From NCBI GenBank assembly GCA_002083775.1, contig MTEI01000005.1, positions 62,001 through 126,000 on the forward strand: a stretch of 64,000 nucleotides of DNA, read 5' to 3'. The notes under the pieces were generated by a model, which was not told where the DNA came from, made no database searches, and saw only the letters and a list, made by a program, of their open reading frames with translations. Source of the stretch: Rhodoferax ferrireducens (GTDB lineage: Bacteria; Pseudomonadota; Gammaproteobacteria; Burkholderiales; Burkholderiaceae_C). Shown one piece after another: positions 43,184 to 51,955 of the stretch. How positions within the stretch are numbered: the stretch's first letter is position 1; each line of letters begins with the position of its first letter. The position numbers and the translations under genes are program-made.

Positions 43184-45478
43184 ATGACTGGCAGCTTGAT
43201 CGGCCTCACTCCAAAAGAGTTGCAAGTGAGTGAGCTTGGCATTGCTGATCTGGTGGATCTGGACCAGTTGAAAAATTTGTTTGAGATGATCTCTCACGCT
43301 ACGGGGTTCACCATTGGTTTTCTTGACCATCCCGGCATGAACATCCTGCTTGCCACTGGCTGGAAGCGCGTCTGCACAGACTTTCATCGGCGTTGCCCGG
43401 CCAGCGAAGGGCAGTGTTTCACCAGCAACTACCAATTGTTGAACCAACTTGGGCGTTCTGGACACGCCGTGGTTCAAAGGTGTCAAAACGGCTTGGTTGA
43501 TTGTGCTGTGCCCATCATGGTCGAAGGCAGACACCTGGCCAGCCTGTCAACGGGGCAGATTCTGCTCCAAGAGCCTGATGTCGAGTTGTTCACCCGTCAG
43601 GCTGAAAAGTTTGGCTTTGAGACCACCGACTATCTGCAGGCGGTTGCCGAAGTGGCTGTGGTTGACGAACAAAAACTCAAAGACATCACCCGTTTTCTGG
43701 GTGCCATGGCGCAGATGATTTCGCAGATGGGGTATGTCAGGCTCCAACTCAAAAATGAATTGGCGCAGCGCAAGCATACCGACGCCGTTCTGCGCATCGC
43801 TGCAAGCGCTTTCGAAGCCAAAGAGGGCATGCTGATTGCCGATGCTTCAAGAACCATCCTGCAGGTGAACAAGTCGTTTAGCGACATCACGGGGTATTCG
43901 TTGGATGACGTCGTGGGACAAAACCCGCGCATGCTGGCTTCTGGGCGCCACGACAGGTTTTTTTACGACGCCATGTACCAAGCCTTGGACACCAAGGGTT
44001 TTTGGGCCGGTGAAATCTGGAACCGACGCAAGAATGGCCAGGTCTATCCGGAGTGGCTCACCATCAGCACGGTCAAAGACGAGGCTGGTGAAGTGGCTCA
44101 CTATGTGGCCACCTTCAACGATATTTCTGAACGCTTTGACGCCCAGGCGCAAATTGACACGCTGGCCTTTTATGACCCGCTAACTGGCCTGCCCAACCGG
44201 GTCCTGCTGGCCGAGCGGCTGCAACAGGCCATGGTGCAGGTACAGCGACGTGGTCAGCAACTCGCCGTGGTCTGTCTCGATCTGGATGGCTTCAAGCATG
44301 TCAACGATGGCCATGGGCATGAAGTGGGCGACCAGATGCTGACCTCTTTGTCCAAAGCCATGCAGCACACGCTGCGTGAAGGCGACACCCTGGCACGCAT
44401 TGGCGGTGACGAGTTTGTGGCCGTGTTGATCGATCTGGAAAACCTCGCCAGTTGCTTGCCGATGCTGACCCGATTGCTGCTGGCTGCTGCCTCACCAGTG
44501 CAACTTGGCGAATTGACCCTGCAATGCTCGGCCAGTCTGGGGGTGACTTTTTACGCGCAAGGCCAGGACATGGATGCTGATCAGCTCCTGCGTCAGGCTG
44601 ACCAAGCCATGTACCAGGCCAAAGTGGCTGGCAAAAACCGCTATCACATCTTCGATGCCATGCAGGACCGCACCATTCGCGGTCACCATGAAACGCTCGG
44701 GCGCATCCGTCTGGCCCTGGCGCAAAACGAACTGGTGTTGCATTACCAACCCAAGGTCAACATGCGCAGCGGCCATGTCATTGGTGCCGAGGCGCTGATC
44801 CGCTGGCAGCATCCAGACAAAGGCTTGCTCAGCCCGATCGAGTTTTTGCCGGTGATTGAAAACGATCCGCTGGCCGTGGAGGTGGGTGAATGGGTGATTG
44901 ATACCACCTTGACCCAAATGGCGCGCTGGCTCGCTGGCGGACTGGATTTGCAGCAGGTGAGTGTCAATGTGGGAGCGCGTCAGTTGCAGCATGAAGACTT
45001 TGTGGCGCGTCTGAAATGCATTCTGGCCAAGCACCCGCAGGTCAACCCGTCCAACCTGCAGATCGAAGTATTGGAAACCAGTGCCTTGTCCGACATGGCG
45101 CAGGTGTCGAAGGTGATCGCGGAGTGTGCCCAAATGGGGTTGACGTTTGCACTGGACGACTTTGGCACAGGTTATTCATCACTGATCTATCTGAAGCGAT
45201 TGCAAGTCGCCATGCTCAAGATCGACCAGAGCTTTGTGCGCGATATGCTTGAGGACCCCGATGACCTGGCCATTCTGGAAGGGGTGATCGGGCTCGCGAC
45301 GGCTTTCAAACGGCAGGTTATTGCCGAAGGGGTAGAGACCGTGGCGCATGGAACAGCTTTGCTGCGTCTTGGCTGCGACTATGCACAGGGCTACGGGATT
45401 GCTCGACCCATGCCAGGTGCCGCCATGCCCGCCTGGGTGGCCTCCTGGATGCCCGATTCAGCTTGGCGCACAGCTTAG
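43184..45478 (+). CDS. PocR-PAS-GGDEF-EAL cyclic-di-GMP signalling protein
   Basis: A 764-residue cytoplasmic protein. A PocR sensory domain (about residues 15-190, Cys-rich CPASEGQCFTSNYQL) is followed by PAS (about 200-315), GGDEF (about 330-490) and EAL (about 505-755) domains. The GGDEF motif is intact, with an I-site RxxD five residues before it (REGD then TLARI). The EAL domain has EALIRW, DDFGTGYSS, KIDQSFVRD and IAEGVET, so both synthesis and breakdown of c-di-GMP are possible. The start ATG at 43184 follows CCAGGAG. Confidence 0.9.
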   Translation: MTGSLIGLTPKELQVSELGIADLVDLDQLKNLFEMISHATGFTIGFLDHPGMNILLATGWKRVCTDFHRRCPASEGQCFTSNYQLLNQLGRSGHAVVQRCQNGLVDCAVPIMVEGRHLASLSTGQILLQEPDVELFTRQAEKFGFETTDYLQAVAEVAVVDEQKLKDITRFLGAMAQMISQMGYVRLQLKNELAQRKHTDAVLRIAASAFEAKEGMLIADASRTILQVNKSFSDITGYSLDDVVGQNPRMLASGRHDRFFYDAMYQALDTKGFWAGEIWNRRKNGQVYPEWLTISTVKDEAGEVAHYVATFNDISERFDAQAQIDTLAFYDPLTGLPNRVLLAERLQQAMVQVQRRGQQLAVVCLDLDGFKHVNDGHGHEVGDQMLTSLSKAMQHTLREGDTLARIGGDEFVAVLIDLENLASCLPMLTRLLLAAASPVQLGELTLQCSASLGVTFYAQGQDMDADQLLRQADQAMYQAKVAGKNRYHIFDAMQDRTIRGHHETLGRIRLALAQNELVLHYQPKVNMRSGHVIGAEALIRWQHPDKGLLSPIEFLPVIENDPLAVEVGEWVIDTTLTQMARWLAGGLDLQQVSVNVGARQLQHEDFVARLKCILAKHPQVNPSNLQIEVLETSALSDMAQVSKVIAECAQMGLTFALDDFGTGYSSLIYLKRLQVAMLKIDQSFVRDMLEDPDDLAILEGVIGLATAFKRQVIAEGVETVAHGTALLRLGCDYAQGYGIARPMPGAAMPAWVASWMPDSAWRTA

Positions 45479-45570
45479 GCGACGCCTTGCCCTAGTGCCA
45501 CAGTTACCGTTAATCTGGTTCGTTTTTTTGGTCTAATATCGCCACAAAATCATTACTTCACGTTGGTTAA

Positions 45571-45915
45571 ATGCATTACTTCGATATTGAAAAAAATCAG
45601 GCGCTGGGTTTTCCGCCTCTGGTAGATAAAGTGGAAACGGTGTCTGACACCTGGCCGATGCCCTTGCATGATCTGCCTGAGAACCATCAAATTGAGCAGG
45701 CGCTCAACATCATTGGCGAAAAACATCCGCACATTGCCAGAGCGATCACGACCTTTTGGGGCTTTCAGGAAGGGGCAGACTACCTAGATAAGCTGATTTT
45801 TGATGGCTCAGATCCCAAAAGCCATACCCGGGAAGGGTTCAAATCTGATGTGCTGGCCGCGCTGCTCACTTTGCAAACCTTCCATTCTGTTACTTCAGAC
45901 AAGCACAATCCGTAA
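45571..45915 (+). CDS. Hypothetical protein, unrecognised
   Basis: A 114-residue soluble acidic protein (HDLPENHQIEQALNIIGEKH, ARAITTFWGFQEGADYLDKL, DVLAALLTLQTFH). No family, signal peptide or membrane segment is recognised; it is predicted mostly helical. The spacer before it has TAATAT at 45534-45539 as a possible -10 box, and its codon use resembles neighbours, so it is probably real. It stands alone between the c-di-GMP gene and the convergent TRAP operon. Confidence 0.6.
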   Translation: MHYFDIEKNQALGFPPLVDKVETVSDTWPMPLHDLPENHQIEQALNIIGEKHPHIARAITTFWGFQEGADYLDKLIFDGSDPKSHTREGFKSDVLAALLTLQTFHSVTSDKHNP

Positions 45916-45949
45916 CTGGAGCCAGACGAGCATCCGCAGACGCCTGTAG

Positions 45950-45985
45950 CAAAAAATGTGGGCGATAGCGCAAGCCATCGCCCAC
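45950..45985 (-). terminator. Rho-independent terminator of the TRAP operon
   Basis: GTGGGCGAT (45958-45966) and ATCGCCCAC (45977-45985) pair over 9 bp with a 10-base loop. On the minus strand the stem is followed by ATTTTTTGC, a proper T-run. It lies 28 bp past the last TRAP gene. Confidence 0.75.
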
Positions 45986-46012
45986 CCAAGCGGTCAGGGT
46001 GATTGCCGTCGA

Positions 46013-47050
46013 CTACTTGCGCGCAGCGATCGCCTTCTCGGCGGTGGTCACCAGATCGGCACCGATGGTTTTCTTCCACTTCTCATACACCGGGCGGGTG
46101 GCTTTGACGAAGGCCTCGCGCTCAGCCGGGGTGAGCTGCGTTACCGTGACGCCCAGCGCGGCGATGTCTTTGAGCAATGGTTGACCCGGTTCGATCAGCC
46201 CCTTGCGGGCGATCTCGATCTCTTGTTTGCCTGCGTCCAGCGCGGCCTGGCGCACGATGGCCTGGTCAGCTGGGGTCCAGGAGGCCCAGACTTCCTTGTT
46301 GACCACAAAAATCAGCGGGTCAGCCACATAGCCCCACAGGGTGATGTTTTTCTGTGCCACGTTGTGCAACTTGGCCGCGGTGAAGATCGACAGCGGGTTT
46401 TCCTGGCCGTCGACCGCGCCGCTGGCAAAGGCAGGTTGTGCGTCAGCCCAGCTCATTTGCGTGGGGTTGGCACCCAGCGCGGTGAAGGTGTCCAGAAACA
46501 GTGGCGAACCCACCACGCGGATCTTCATGCCCTTCAGGTCCGCCGGGGTGCGCACCGGGCGCTTGCTGTTGCTCAGCTCGCGGTAGCCGTTTTCGCCCCA
46601 GGCCAGTGGCACCACACCGGCTTTGTCCAGCGTGGCAAACATCTGTTTGCCCACCTCGCCTTGTGTCAGTGCGTCCATGGCGGCGTAGTCGGGCATCAGG
46701 AATGGCATCGAGAACAAGTTGAGCTGGCGCACCTGCGGCGACCAGTTGATGGTGGAGCCCACCGCCATGTCGATCACACCCTGGCGCAGCGCAGAAAATT
46801 CACGCGTCTGGTCGCCCTGGATCAGCGACACGCCGGGGTACAGCTTGATGTTGATGCGGCCTTTGGTGCGCTCTTTCACCAGGTCGGCCCAGATTTGCCC
46901 GCCCTTGCCCCAGGGGAAAGCGGTGCCCAATACCAGCGACAAGCGGTACTCGGACTTGTAAGGTGTTTCTGCGACCGCTGCTGTGGGCACGGCCCCCAGC
47001 GTTGCCACAGCCGCCAGCAAACCCACCAATGTTCTACGCAATTTCATCAT
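46013..47050 (-). CDS. dctP: TRAP transporter substrate-binding protein (system 1)
   Basis: A 345-residue periplasmic binding protein of the DctP family. It has a signal peptide (about residues 1-27, ending AAVAE) and family motifs LSLVLGTAFPWGKG, IDMAVGSTINWSP, the arginine-bearing LKGMKIRVVGSPLF and SGAVDGQENPLSIF. TRAP systems import carboxylates with sodium or proton gradients; the ligand here is unknown. It is the last gene of a six-gene run and is preceded by its DctM. MMKL or MKL is the start. Confidence 0.88.
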   Translation of the reverse strand: MMKLRRTLVGLLAAVATLGAVPTAAVAETPYKSEYRLSLVLGTAFPWGKGGQIWADLVKERTKGRINIKLYPGVSLIQGDQTREFSALRQGVIDMAVGSTINWSPQVRQLNLFSMPFLMPDYAAMDALTQGEVGKQMFATLDKAGVVPLAWGENGYRELSNSKRPVRTPADLKGMKIRVVGSPLFLDTFTALGANPTQMSWADAQPAFASGAVDGQENPLSIFTAAKLHNVAQKNITLWGYVADPLIFVVNKEVWASWTPADQAIVRQAALDAGKQEIEIARKGLIEPGQPLLKDIAALGVTVTQLTPAEREAFVKATRPVYEKWKKTIGADLVTTAEKAIAARK

Positions 47051-47093
47051 CTTCAGTCTCCAAAAGTTAGAAAAACCAATTTACAAGCCCAAC

Positions 47094-48392
47094 TCAATAA
47101 CCCAGACGGTGCGGCAACCACAGCGCCACCTGCGGGAAAACGACGATCAGCAGCAGCACGCTCAGCAGCGCCGCCAGCAGCCAGATCACCCAGCGCACGG
47201 TTTCTTCCATGCGCACCCCGGCAATGCGGCAGGTCACCATCAGGTTCACCGCAATCGGTGGTGTGAACTGACCCAGCGCCACCATCAGCGTCAGCACCAC
47301 ACCAAACCATACTTCGTCCCAATGGTAAAACTGTGCCACCGGCAACAGCAGCGGTACAAAGATCAAAAAGATCGAAATCCCGTCCAGAAACATGCCCACC
47401 ACCACCAGCATGGCAATCAGTAGCGCCAGCACACCGTATTCGCCCAGGCCCGAATTGACGATGGCCTGCGTCACCGGGTCAATGATGCCCAGGGTGGACA
47501 GCGAATACGCGAACACCCCGGCCAGCGCCACCACCAGCAGGATGATGGCCGACAGTTCGCCCGACTCGCGCAAGATCCCAAACAGGTCCCGCACCTGGAT
47601 GGTCCGGTAAATCACCATGCCAACAAACAGGCCGTAAAACACCGCCACCACCGCCGCCTCGGTGGGCGTGAACCATCCCGCGCGCATGCCGCCCAGAATC
47701 AGCACCGGCGCGGCCAGGCCCCACGAGGCCTCACGCAGGCTGGCCCAAAACGGTGGCCGTGGCAGCAGCGATTCCTGCTGGCCCATGCCATGTTTGCGCG
47801 ACAACCAGACGGCCGGCACCATCAGCGCCAGCCCGACCAGCATGCCGGGAATCATGCCCGCCGCAAAAATGGCCGGTACCGACGCGCCCGGAACCAGCAC
47901 CGAATAGACGATGAAGGCAATCGACGGTGGAATCAAAATGTCGATGGACGCCGCCGCCCCGACCACACTGGCCGAGAACGCGGGCACGTAACCAGCGCGC
48001 GTCATGGCCGCAATCATCACCCCGCCCACCGCCGCAGCGGTAGCCGGGCCGGAGCCGGAGATGCCGCCCATGAACATCGCCACGCCAATCACCACCAGCG
48101 GCAACATGCCGGGGCCGCGGCCCACGATGGCAATGGCAAAGTTCACCAGCCGCAGCGCCACGCCGGAGCGGTCAAAAATCGACCCCACCAGCACAAACAT
48201 CGGAATCGCCAGCAGCGGGTATTTGCCCAAGCCCGCATAAAAGTTCTGTGGCACCGCCAGCAGGCCAAACCATTGCGAGTCCGCATTGGCCAGCGCAATC
48301 GCCCCTGCCCCGGCCAGCCCTAGCGACACCCCAATCGGCACCCCGGCGAGCATCATGCCGACAAACACCACAAACAGCAGCGTAGCGATCAT
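47094..48392 (-). CDS. dctM: TRAP transporter large permease DctM (system 1)
   Basis: A 432-residue inner-membrane permease with about twelve hydrophobic segments, the transport subunit of a TRAP system. Typical motifs are MFVLVGSIFDRSGVA, MFMGGISGSGPATAAAVGGVMI and QFTPPIAVNLMVTCRIAGV. The ATG at 48392 overlaps the stop of dctQ by 4 bp. It is transcribed dctQ-dctM-dctP, a different order from the upstream system. Confidence 0.9.
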   Translation of the reverse strand: MIATLLFVVFVGMMLAGVPIGVSLGLAGAGAIALANADSQWFGLLAVPQNFYAGLGKYPLLAIPMFVLVGSIFDRSGVALRLVNFAIAIVGRGPGMLPLVVIGVAMFMGGISGSGPATAAAVGGVMIAAMTRAGYVPAFSASVVGAAASIDILIPPSIAFIVYSVLVPGASVPAIFAAGMIPGMLVGLALMVPAVWLSRKHGMGQQESLLPRPPFWASLREASWGLAAPVLILGGMRAGWFTPTEAAVVAVFYGLFVGMVIYRTIQVRDLFGILRESGELSAIILLVVALAGVFAYSLSTLGIIDPVTQAIVNSGLGEYGVLALLIAMLVVVGMFLDGISIFLIFVPLLLPVAQFYHWDEVWFGVVLTLMVALGQFTPPIAVNLMVTCRIAGVRMEETVRWVIWLLAALLSVLLLIVVFPQVALWLPHRLGY

Positions 48393-48916
48393 GGCTGCTT
48401 GCCCCGGCGGACAAACAGGCCCAACGCCCGCGCGGCAATCGCTGTGGACAGGATCGGCAGCCACATCGTGTACCACCACTGCGGCACACCAATGCCCGGC
48501 GAGGTTTCGCCATACTGGAAGTCGTCATACACGGTGCGCACGCTCAACACGGCGATCAGCGTGAACAACACCGCCACCATCAGTGCCCCAAACCGGGCCA
48601 AAGCCTTTTGGCGCTTGGGCGAGCCGCTATCAGAAAAGAACTCGATGCGAATCTGCCGGTTGCGCGCCACCGAGGCCGAACCCGCCACCAGCGCCAGCAC
48701 AATCATCAAAAACACCGAGAACTCTTCGGTCCAGGCAAACGACTCATTGGTGAAGTAGCGCACCAGCACATTGCTGAAGGTGATCAGCGCCAGCAGCGCC
48801 ATCACGATCACGGTCAGCCAGTCTTCGATCTTGAGCGGCACCCAGGTTTTTTCTTCAGGCTCGGCGGGGTCGTGCACCTCAACGGGGAGGTGGGTGGGTT
48901 CGTGGGGTAAATGCAT
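48389..48916 (-). CDS. dctQ: TRAP transporter small permease DctQ (system 1)
   Basis: A 175-residue four-helix membrane subunit that supports DctM. There is an acidic/Pro-rich N-terminal tail of about 28 residues, then helices starting near WLTVIVMALLALITFSNVLVRYF, with the family segment FAWTEEFSVFLMIVLALVAGSASV. It overlaps dctM by 4 bp and follows the upstream system's dctM by 24 bp. Confidence 0.87.
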   Translation of the reverse strand: MHLPHEPTHLPVEVHDPAEPEEKTWVPLKIEDWLTVIVMALLALITFSNVLVRYFTNESFAWTEEFSVFLMIVLALVAGSASVARNRQIRIEFFSDSGSPKRQKALARFGALMVAVLFTLIAVLSVRTVYDDFQYGETSPGIGVPQWWYTMWLPILSTAIAARALGLFVRRGKQP

Positions 48917-48940
48917 GGCAGTTCCAGAGTCTGGGGGGCT

Positions 48941-50245
48941 TCAGCGGTAAATCAGGGTCGGCAGCCACATCGTCAGCGGCGACCACAGGGCGGCCACCAG
49001 CAGGTCGAGCATGGCCACCGCCACCAGCGGCACCACCGCGCGCGAGATCTTGCCCAGGCTCACATTGGCGATGCCACAGCTGACAAACAGGCAGATGCCC
49101 ACCGGTGGCGTCATCATGCCAATGGCCAGATTCATCACCACCAGCACGCCAAACTTCACCGGGTCAATCATCATTTGCGGCGTCAGCAGCGCCAGCACTG
49201 GCACCACCAGCAGCAGCGCGGCAGTGGTTTCCATCACGCAGCCCACCACCAGCAGCAGCGCCATCACCAGCAGCAGCAAACCGACCGGCGGCAGCGAGAG
49301 TGAGTTGACAAAGCCATCGAGCAACTGCGCGCCTTGCTGCATGGCCAGCAGCCAGCCAAATACCTTGGCCATGGCGATGATGAACAAAATGCCGGCGGCG
49401 GCCACCTGCGATTGGATGATGAGTTTCGGCAGATCTTTCCAGGCCAACTCGCGGTTGATCACCGTGCCGACCAACAGCGCGTAAAACACCGCCAGCGCCG
49501 CGGCTTCGGTCACCGTCACGATACCGCTCAAGATACCGCCCAGCACTACCACCGGCGCACCCAGCGACCACAAGGCAGAGCGCCCGGTAGCCGCCACCTC
49601 GCGCCAGCAAAACGGCGTGCGTTGGCCATAACCCTTGCGCCAGCTGATCCACACCGCCACGGTCATGAAGGACAAGCCCAGCAGAATACCCACCATCAAG
49701 CCCCCGGCAAACAGCTGCGAGGTCGAGATGTTGGTCATAAAACCAAAAATCACCATCGGAATCGATGGCGGGATGATGATGCCAATGGCCCCGCCCGCCG
49801 CCACCACCGCCGCCGCAAACGGTGCCGGGTAACCCTGGCGGATCATGGCCGGAATCACCACCGCGCCAATCGCTGCGGTGTCTGCCGCCGCCGAGCCGGA
49901 GATACCGGCAATGATCATCGAGGCAACAATCGCCGCCGCCGCCAGCCCACCGGGCGCCCAGCCGACCAGGCTGTTGGCAAAGTCGATCAGGCGGCGCGAG
50001 ATGCCGCCGTGCTCCATCAGCGCGCCTGCGATCATGAACAGTGGCACCGCCAGCAGGTCAAACGAATCCACGCCGGAAAACAGTTGTTGCACGATGGTCT
50101 GACCCAGCGCCGCCACGGTCACCACGTCCGGAAACACGCCGGGCGTGACGATCAGCCCGATGGCGGGCAGGCCAATCGCCAGCGCAATGGGCAGGCCCAG
50201 CGCCATCAGCGAGAACATCAGCACAAACAGCAGGATGATGATCAT
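48941..50245 (-). CDS. dctM: TRAP transporter large permease DctM (system 2)
   Basis: A 434-residue permease with about twelve hydrophobic segments. PLFMIAGALMEHGGISRRLIDF, IAGISGSAAADTAAIGAVVIP and GMMTPPVGICLFVSCGIANV are typical of TRAP DctM proteins. It differs clearly from the DctM of system 1, so the two are not a recent duplicate. Its start overlaps the dctQ of system 2 by 4 bp. Confidence 0.9.
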   Translation of the reverse strand: MIIILLFVLMFSLMALGLPIALAIGLPAIGLIVTPGVFPDVVTVAALGQTIVQQLFSGVDSFDLLAVPLFMIAGALMEHGGISRRLIDFANSLVGWAPGGLAAAAIVASMIIAGISGSAAADTAAIGAVVIPAMIRQGYPAPFAAAVVAAGGAIGIIIPPSIPMVIFGFMTNISTSQLFAGGLMVGILLGLSFMTVAVWISWRKGYGQRTPFCWREVAATGRSALWSLGAPVVVLGGILSGIVTVTEAAALAVFYALLVGTVINRELAWKDLPKLIIQSQVAAAGILFIIAMAKVFGWLLAMQQGAQLLDGFVNSLSLPPVGLLLLVMALLLVVGCVMETTAALLLVVPVLALLTPQMMIDPVKFGVLVVMNLAIGMMTPPVGICLFVSCGIANVSLGKISRAVVPLVAVAMLDLLVAALWSPLTMWLPTLIYR

Positions 50246-50757
50246 GGCGCGTCGCCCTCTTCATCCGCGCGCGCATCTAGCCGCGAGGTGTGGCGCTTGC
50301 TCAGATCGGTCAGCACATGGAGCAAAAAAATGGCACCCGAAATCGGCAGCACCGAGATCGGCAGCGACATCGGCATCTGCACGGCGGTGGAAGTTTGCTC
50401 CCAGGCCTTCAGGGTATAGATCACGCCATACCAGGTGATCAGGCCAAAACAGCCCAGCGTCAGCACTTGCAGGCCACGAAAGATGAGCTTCTCCACCAGT
50501 CGGCCAAAACGCGCGCCAAACCCGGCCAGGCCGATGAAGTGGGCGCGTTTGTACGCCACCGTGGCGCCCAGAAAAGTGGTCGCCACCAGCAGGTAGCGGC
50601 CCACTTCTTCCGACCAGCTCAGCGAATTGCCGCTGTAACGGGCAATCACCTGGGCGAAAAGGATCAAGGAAATAACCACGCCGAGGAGCAGCAAAAAGCG
50701 CTCGACCCAGTGGTTGACGACGTTGCTGACAGCCAGCAACCGGTAGTGAAGGTTCAT
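50242..50757 (-). CDS. dctQ: TRAP transporter small permease DctQ (system 2)
   Basis: A 171-residue four-helix DctQ subunit (FLLLLGVVISLILFAQVIARY, LSWSEEVGRYLLVATTFLGATVAYKRAHFIG). The ATG at 50757 gives the usual length; an earlier start at 50832 would add a Pro/Gly-rich stretch with no family similarity. It lies 81 bp after the substrate-binding gene and overlaps dctM. Confidence 0.85.
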   Translation of the reverse strand: MNLHYRLLAVSNVVNHWVERFLLLLGVVISLILFAQVIARYSGNSLSWSEEVGRYLLVATTFLGATVAYKRAHFIGLAGFGARFGRLVEKLIFRGLQVLTLGCFGLITWYGVIYTLKAWEQTSTAVQMPMSLPISVLPISGAIFLLHVLTDLSKRHTSRLDARADEEGDAP

Positions 50758-50838
50758 GAGTGTGTCCAACGCTCGGGCGGGCACCTGCGGCGCCTGCCCC
50801 CCAGGCTGGTACTGTGGCGCAGTACCAAGCACCCGGTG

Positions 50839-51819
50839 TTATTTGACCGTCTGGCGGATCTCGTCAACGATCTTCTTGGTGTCGCCGCTCAGTGATGCGT
50901 ACACCGGCTCGGTCTTGGCGCGGAAAGCAGCTAGGTCAGGCGTGTCCACCACCTGCATACCTGCGGCCTTGAGCGCGGCGAGCTGGCTGGCTTCGTTGTC
51001 GCGCACATACTTGCGGCCAAACTGCGATGCTGTACGGGCTGCGTCCATGAACACCTTGCGGTCAGCGGCGGGCAGCTTGTCCATGAAGGCCTTGCTGCCC
51101 ACAAACACCAGCGCCGAATAAACGTGGCGTGTCATGGACAGGTATTTTTGGCCCGCTTCGTTGAGCTTGGCGGCAGAAATCACCGACACCGGGTTCTCTT
51201 GCCCATCCAGCACGCCTTGCTGCAGTTGGGTGGTGATGGGCCAGGCCATCGGTGTGGGGTTGGCGCCAATGGCGCGCCAGATCGCCAGGTGGGTGGGCGA
51301 CTCCATGGTGCGGATCTTCATGCCTTTCAAATCATCCGGGCCCTTCACCGCCACCTTGGCGTTGGTCACGTTGCGAAAACCGTTGTCCAGAAAATGCATG
51401 CCCACCAGGCCCGCTTTGTCAAAGCGCTTCAGCAGGTCCTGGCCAATCGGGCCGTCCAGCACCTTGTCGGTGGCTTCGTACGAGCTGAACAAGAAAGGCA
51501 TCTCGAGTGCCTTGACTTCAGGCACAAAGGCCTCGATCGGACCGGTGGTGGTCACACTCATCTGCACCGTGCCCAGTTGCAGCTGCTGCAGCACCTGGGT
51601 TTCGCTGCCCAAGGCGGCAGAGTGGTGCACCACCACGTCGTATTTGCCGGGCAGGGCCTTGTCCACCTCTTCCTTGAACTTTTGCGCCGACTGGGTGTGC
51701 ACAAAGGTCGGGCCGGTGACGACGCCGATGTTCACTTTTTCGGCGGCCAGAGCGGGCAGGCTCAAGGCCAGGCCGACGGCGCAGGCCAAACCGGTCAAGG
51801 TGTGGGAAAAGAGTTTCAT
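50839..51819 (-). CDS. dctP: TRAP transporter substrate-binding protein (system 2)
   Basis: A 326-residue DctP-family binding protein, the first gene of the run. It has a signal peptide (about residues 1-25, SLPALAAE), SAQKFKEEVDKALPGKYDV, LGTVQMSVTTTGPIEAF, LKGMKIRTMESPTHLAIW and QGVLDGQENPVSVISAAKL. AAGGAAC before the ATG supports the start. The ligand is unknown. TATAAA on the minus strand near 51880 could be part of the operon promoter. Confidence 0.9.
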   Translation of the reverse strand: MKLFSHTLTGLACAVGLALSLPALAAEKVNIGVVTGPTFVHTQSAQKFKEEVDKALPGKYDVVVHHSAALGSETQVLQQLQLGTVQMSVTTTGPIEAFVPEVKALEMPFLFSSYEATDKVLDGPIGQDLLKRFDKAGLVGMHFLDNGFRNVTNAKVAVKGPDDLKGMKIRTMESPTHLAIWRAIGANPTPMAWPITTQLQQGVLDGQENPVSVISAAKLNEAGQKYLSMTRHVYSALVFVGSKAFMDKLPAADRKVFMDAARTASQFGRKYVRDNEASQLAALKAAGMQVVDTPDLAAFRAKTEPVYASLSGDTKKIVDEIRQTVK

Positions 51820-51955
51820 ACGTGTTCCTTGAAGAGAGAGAAGAGTGTTGTGGTGTCATGCTGCAGTGCAACACGCATCTTTATATTTGAGCGCCAGATA
51901 ACTTTTGCCGTGCCAGCCCGCCTTGAAAAACAGCCCGGCCCGGCCAATGCCAGAC

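Noticed and set aside
51901..51918. Minus-strand TGGCACGG upstream of the TRAP operon as a sigma-54 promoter
   Set aside because: The -24-like block is good but no GC at the required -12 spacing follows.
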